The position numbers and the translations under genes were made by a program. The notes beneath the pieces are model-generated. The model had not been told where the DNA came from. It ran no database searches and saw only the letters and a program-made list of their open reading frames with translations. DNA of 64,000 nucleotides from Lederbergia citri (GTDB taxonomy: Bacteria; Bacillota; Bacilli; Bacillales; Bacillaceae_C), in NCBI RefSeq assembly GCF_018343625.1, contig NZ_JAGYPG010000003.1, positions 313,102-377,101 of the forward strand, in the 5' to 3' direction. This document shows, in pieces, positions 60,877 through 64,000 of this stretch. The first letter of the stretch is position 1; each line of letters opens with the position of its first letter.

Positions 60877-61806
60877 ATGGAGAACATTCTTATTTTCGGT
60901 CATAAGAACCCTGATACTGATTCAATCTGTTCCGCCCTAGTGTACGCAGATATTAAATCGAAGCTTGGACAAAATGTTGAACCTGTTCGTTTAGGAGAGG
61001 TGAACGGTGAAACTAAGTTTGCACTGGATACCTTTAGTGTTGAGGCGCCGCGCCTTGTTCATACAGTTGCAAATGAAACGGACAAAGTTATTTTAGTTGA
61101 CCATAATGAACGTCAACAAAGTGCCGAAGACATTGAAAAAGTACGTGTCGTAGAAGTAATCGACCATCATCGGATTGCTAATTTTGAAACGAGTGATCCA
61201 CTCTATTTCCGTGCTGAACCTGTTGGATGCACTGCTACCATTTTGAAAAAAATCTATAAAGAAAATGGTTTGGAAATTGATAAAAAAATGGCCGGCCTTA
61301 TGCTATCTGCCATTATTTCTGACTCCTTATTGTTTAAATCACCAACATGCACAGAAGAAGATGTGGTGGCTGCTCGCGAACTTGCTGAAATCGCTGGAGT
61401 TGATGCGGACAGCTATGGTCTTAATATGCTTAAAGCTGGGGCTGATGTTAGCAGTAAAACAGTTGAACAGCTATTATCTGTAGATGCGAAAGAATTTACA
61501 ATGGGTAACGCAAAAGTGGAAATCGCTCAAGTAAATGCTGTTGGTGTTGAGGAAGTACTCGAGCGCAAAGCTGAAATTGAAGAAGCTCTTAATCGAGTGA
61601 TTGAACAAAAAGGGTTGGATTTATTCTTATTTGTCGTAACAGATATTTTGACGAATGATTCTACAGCAATTGCTGTCGGCCAAGCGGCTAAAGCAGTTGA
61701 ACAAGCATTTAATGTGACTCTAGACCACAATAAAGCGATATTAAAGGGAGTAGTTTCCCGCAAAAAGCAAATCGTTCCACCATTAACAGATGCGTTAAAT
61801 AAATAA
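60877..61806 (+). CDS. ppaC: Manganese-dependent inorganic pyrophosphatase
   Basis: A 309-residue family II pyrophosphatase of the DHH superfamily that hydrolyses pyrophosphate to drive biosynthesis. Metal-binding motifs are GHKNPDTDSI (residues 8-17, His9/Asp13/Asp15), ILVDHNE, and VIDHHRI, the DHH motif; SRKKQIVPPL near the C-terminus is the DHHA2 phosphate-binding signature. The length matches B. subtilis PpaC (309). AAGGAG precedes the ATG. Monocistronic with its own terminator. Confidence 0.97.
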   Translation: MENILIFGHKNPDTDSICSALVYADIKSKLGQNVEPVRLGEVNGETKFALDTFSVEAPRLVHTVANETDKVILVDHNERQQSAEDIEKVRVVEVIDHHRIANFETSDPLYFRAEPVGCTATILKKIYKENGLEIDKKMAGLMLSAIISDSLLFKSPTCTEEDVVAARELAEIAGVDADSYGLNMLKAGADVSSKTVEQLLSVDAKEFTMGNAKVEIAQVNAVGVEEVLERKAEIEEALNRVIEQKGLDLFLFVVTDILTNDSTAIAVGQAAKAVEQAFNVTLDHNKAILKGVVSRKKQIVPPLTDALNK

Positions 61807-61896
61807 GGACTCCTTGCTAAAGACTACGTGAAGGCTTGAAATCAATAATTAAGTGAGAAGTCATGTAGTAAGAGAGTCGATGGGTGCTTAACGAAT

Positions 61897-61924
61897 AAGG
61901 ACAGCGAGATGCTGTCCTTTACTT
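61897..61924 (+). terminator. Rho-independent terminator of ppaC
   Basis: Nine-base arms AAGGACAGC and GCTGTCCTT with a 5-base loop are followed by TACTTTT. Confidence 0.8.
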
Positions 61925-61986
61925 TTATAGACAAACTGCATTATAATTTTTAGAATTCAACCAGATGCAGAAGGGGTATGTTTATT

Positions 61987-62811
61987 TTGAAAGTAGCTTA
62001 TTTAGGACCAAAGGGGACTTTTTCAGAAGAAGCAGCGTTACGTTATTTTTCAACATCCGCCAGTGAAACGATTATGTATAGCACTATTTTTGATGTTCTT
62101 GAAGCGGTTGACGAAGGGGAAGTCGATAAGGGGATTGTTCCAATTGAAAATGCGATTGAAGGAACGATCACCATGACGACTGACGGTTTAGTTAATTATA
62201 ATGTGTGGATTGAAGGAGAAGCCGTATTGCCTGTTAGGCTTCACTTGTTAACGGTAAAAGGGGCTAGATTAGAGGATATTAAAGAGATATGGTCGATTCC
62301 TCCAGCGCTTGCACAATGTAGGATTTTCACGAAGGAAATGAAGGCTCAGACAAAACACTTTAGCAGTACCTCAAGGGCAGCGGAGGCACTAGGTCAATCT
62401 GGGAGAATGGACGCGGGAGCAGTTGCGTCTGAATTGGCTGCAGAAATATTTGGTTTAGATATTGCAAAAAGAGATATTCACGATAACAATTGTAACTCTA
62501 CGAGATTCCTTGTTTTATCAAAAACACCTAACGGAAACATTCATGAAACCGATAAATCGATGCTTTTGATTACACCTACAGAAGATCGTCCAGGCTTGCT
62601 TGCCATTATTTTAAATGTATTTTCTTCATTAAATATAAATCTTTCGTGGATTGAATCTCGCCCAACTAAGAAGAAGCTAGGTACTTACCGATTTTTCATC
62701 GAAGCCGCATTAGGGGTCCACGATGCTAATTTGAAAAAGGCTGTAACGATTCTTGAAGCATATGGACATGAAGTTAGGGTGCTAGGAAGTTATAAGACAA
62801 CAAAATTATAA
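61987..62811 (+). CDS. pheA: Prephenate dehydratase
   Basis: A 274-residue enzyme converting prephenate to phenylpyruvate in phenylalanine synthesis. The ATG at 61978 is only one base after AAGGGG; the TTG at 61987 is 10 bases away and gives the normal family N-terminus (KVAYLGPKGTFSEEA), so 61987 is chosen. The catalytic domain (1-180) includes the PIENAIEGTI loop and the NSTRFLVLS motif with the essential Thr. The ACT regulatory domain (about 193-270) with WIESRPTKKKLGTYRFFI provides phenylalanine feedback inhibition. It lies 17 bases before the DsbA-like gene. Confidence 0.95.
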   Translation: MKVAYLGPKGTFSEEAALRYFSTSASETIMYSTIFDVLEAVDEGEVDKGIVPIENAIEGTITMTTDGLVNYNVWIEGEAVLPVRLHLLTVKGARLEDIKEIWSIPPALAQCRIFTKEMKAQTKHFSSTSRAAEALGQSGRMDAGAVASELAAEIFGLDIAKRDIHDNNCNSTRFLVLSKTPNGNIHETDKSMLLITPTEDRPGLLAIILNVFSSLNINLSWIESRPTKKKLGTYRFFIEAALGVHDANLKKAVTILEAYGHEVRVLGSYKTTKL

Positions 62812-62828
62812 TATCGAGGTGCTAACTT

Positions 62829-63554
62829 ATGAAAATAGAAGTATGGTCCGATTTTGTTTGTCCATTTTGTTATATTGGCAAACGCCGGTTAGAGGAGGCG
62901 TTATCAAAGTTTCCGCATCGCGATAAGGTGGAAGTTGTGTTTCGCAGTTTTGAACTCGATCCTAATTCCCCTAAAGAGCAAAATAAAAACATCCACGAAG
63001 CACTTGCTGCCAAATATGGGGTAAGCGTAGAAGAAGCAAAACGAATGAATGAAGGAGTCGGAGAGCAGGCTAGAAGCGGAGGTCTTACATTTAATTTTGA
63101 AAAGATGGTTCCGACTAATACATTTGACGCTCACCGTTTAGCCCATTATGCCAAAACCGAAGGCAAGGATGCAGCGCTAACAGAAGTACTACTTAAAGCG
63201 TATTTTACTGATTCCAAGAAACTAAGTGACAAAGACACTTTAGCCGATCTTGCAGAAACAGTTGGCCTTGATCGGGAAAAGACAATGTCAGTATTAAATG
63301 ATGACGATGCTTTTGCAGATGATGTCCGTTTTGACGAAAGCACAGCGCAGCAAATTGGTGTGCGGGGAGTTCCATTTTTCGTCTTTAATCAAAAATATGC
63401 CATATCTGGTGCTCAACCTTCCGAGTCGTTTTTAGGTGCGCTAGAAAAAGTTTGGCAAGATGAAAATAGTGCTCCGATTCTTCAAGATCTATCTGAAGAT
63501 GCCAATGGAGCAAGCTGTGAAGATGGAAGTTGTGCGGTTCCAACAGATAAATAA
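62829..63554 (+). CDS. FrnE-type DsbA family oxidoreductase
   Basis: A 241-residue thioredoxin-fold protein without a signal peptide, so cytoplasmic. The active site is CPFC at Cys11-Cys14, followed by the FrnE-like helical insertion (about 65-170). The cis-Pro loop is GVRGVPFFVF. The C-terminal SCEDGSCAVP adds a second cysteine pair, a recurrent feature of Bacillus members. The family is linked to oxidative-stress tolerance and disulfide exchange; the substrate is unknown. RBS GAGGTG 10 bases upstream. Probably co-transcribed with pheA. Confidence 0.88.
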   Translation: MKIEVWSDFVCPFCYIGKRRLEEALSKFPHRDKVEVVFRSFELDPNSPKEQNKNIHEALAAKYGVSVEEAKRMNEGVGEQARSGGLTFNFEKMVPTNTFDAHRLAHYAKTEGKDAALTEVLLKAYFTDSKKLSDKDTLADLAETVGLDREKTMSVLNDDDAFADDVRFDESTAQQIGVRGVPFFVFNQKYAISGAQPSESFLGALEKVWQDENSAPILQDLSEDANGASCEDGSCAVPTDK

Positions 63555-63588
63555 AAATCCGATCTCTTAGGAGATCGGATTTTTCCTT
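63553..63588. terminator. Bidirectional rho-independent terminator
   Basis: Fourteen-base arms AAAAATCCGATCTC and GAGATCGGATTTTT with a TTAG loop; the right arm reaches into the 3' end of the convergent gene. Confidence 0.9.
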
Positions 63589-64000
63589 CGGGTTCGCAAT
63601 CCTTTTATTATTTTCATTATAAACTGCACAAGTACCTCAGCAAAAACGAGCCCCATTGCGATTGCGCTTGCGATGATGAAGGCTTTCATAGCGAGTGGAA
63701 TGGCTTTTGAATAATCATTGCTGACTACATGGCGCATTGCGTCGTAAGCTGTACCACCTGGTACGAGAGGTATAATGCCAGCTACGATAAAAACAATAAT
63801 TGGAGTTCTATAGCGCTTTGCCATAATATGACCGATAATGGCAACGATGAAAGCACCGCTAAATGCAGCTTGAACCACGTCTATCCCTGAATCAATCATC
63901 ACGATATAGACAAACCATCCCGCCATTCCAGCTACACCACAATGAAATAACGCTTTCCGAGGAGCGTTAAAGATGATTCCGAAGCCGACGGCTGATATCA
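63567..64000 (-). CDS. ThrE-type threonine/serine exporter subunit (YjjB-like), 5' end cut
   Basis: The frame is open from the stop at 63567 to the window edge (144 codons), so the start lies outside; an internal ATG at 63926 is not taken as the start because family sequence (GFGIIFNAPRKALFHCGVAG) continues upstream of it. It is a small four-to-five-helix membrane protein with the PLVPGGTAYDAM signature of the ThrE_2 (DUF3815) half-subunit. Such proteins pair with a larger ThrE_1 subunit, usually encoded next to them, which would lie beyond the window. Amino-acid export is a family inference. Confidence 0.85.
   Translation of the reverse strand, partial: ISAVGFGIIFNAPRKALFHCGVAGMAGWFVYIVMIDSGIDVVQAAFSGAFIVAIIGHIMAKRYRTPIIVFIVAGIIPLVPGGTAYDAMRHVVSNDYSKAIPLAMKAFIIASAIAMGLVFAEVLVQFIMKIIKGLRTRRKNPIS

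Noticed and set aside
1..64000. CRISPR arrays, tRNA or rRNA genes, prophage or intact insertion sequences
   Set aside because: No regular direct-repeat arrays, tRNA-like cloverleaf sequences, rRNA segments, integrases or transposases were seen; the repeats present are hairpin-type intergenic elements.

Overview
This window reads as chromosomal DNA of a spore-forming, low-GC Bacillaceae (Bacillus sensu lato). The evidence is the AT-rich composition, strong AGGAGG-type ribosome binding sites, TTG and GTG starts, a GerA-type spore germination operon, a LysM/GH18 spore-lytic enzyme, and many genes whose closest recognisable relatives are Bacillus subtilis proteins (MhqO/MhqD, PxpABC, PucA/PucB, YclNOP, PpaC, PbpC-type PBP3, SigX-like sigma factor). 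I see no rRNA, tRNA, CRISPR array, phage genes or intact insertion sequence.

The left part (1-16.4 kb) begins with a cut MBL-fold hydrolase and a DUF421 membrane protein. It is then dominated by an extracellular glycan-degradation locus. Two tandem GH27-like secreted glycosidases and a 1403-residue NPCBM-bearing glycosidase are followed by a convergent YesN-like AraC regulator with a degenerate receiver. After a 1-kb non-coding stretch comes a fourth secreted protein with an unrecognised catalytic domain, preceded by a good promoter and a CcpA cre site. All four secreted proteins end in the same kind of C-terminal helical module, and three of them also carry the same atrophied-Ig module, so they look like parts of one system. 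The substrate is not known from sequence; alpha-linked galactose or GalNAc glycans are the best guess.

16.4-26 kb: a DinB-like protein, a two-component system with a downstream lipoprotein, a SigX-like ECF sigma factor with no visible anti-sigma partner, and a three-gene ger operon. 26-35.5 kb: lipoteichoic acid synthase, the quinone/electrophile-detoxification pair mhqO-mhqD, a GH18 spore enzyme, two abutting gene remnants, the pxpBCA 5-oxoprolinase operon, and a divergent alpha/beta hydrolase. 35.6-46.2 kb: an RND efflux permease, a secreted YVTN-propeller/phosphoesterase, uppP, a CNNM/CorC-type magnesium exporter with a possible RBS-sequestering leader hairpin, a flavin reductase and an OpuD-like betaine transporter.

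46.2-53 kb is a purine-catabolism region. pucB and pucA (molybdenum cofactor maturation of xanthine dehydrogenase) run left. Across a repeat-rich, palindromic spacer, a rightward operon encodes YIEGIA, its small capping subunit and the three xanthine dehydrogenase subunits. 53-64 kb: a Gln-rich small protein, a CstA peptide/pyruvate permease, a Fur-box-flanked siderophore importer (yclNOP without a binding protein), an MmcQ/YjbR protein, PBP3, manganese pyrophosphatase ppaC, prephenate dehydratase pheA, a FrnE-type DsbA oxidoreductase, and a ThrE-type exporter subunit cut by the window edge.

Functional assignments come from recognised families and visible motifs; no database search was possible. 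Promoter, operator and small-RNA calls are pattern-based inferences.
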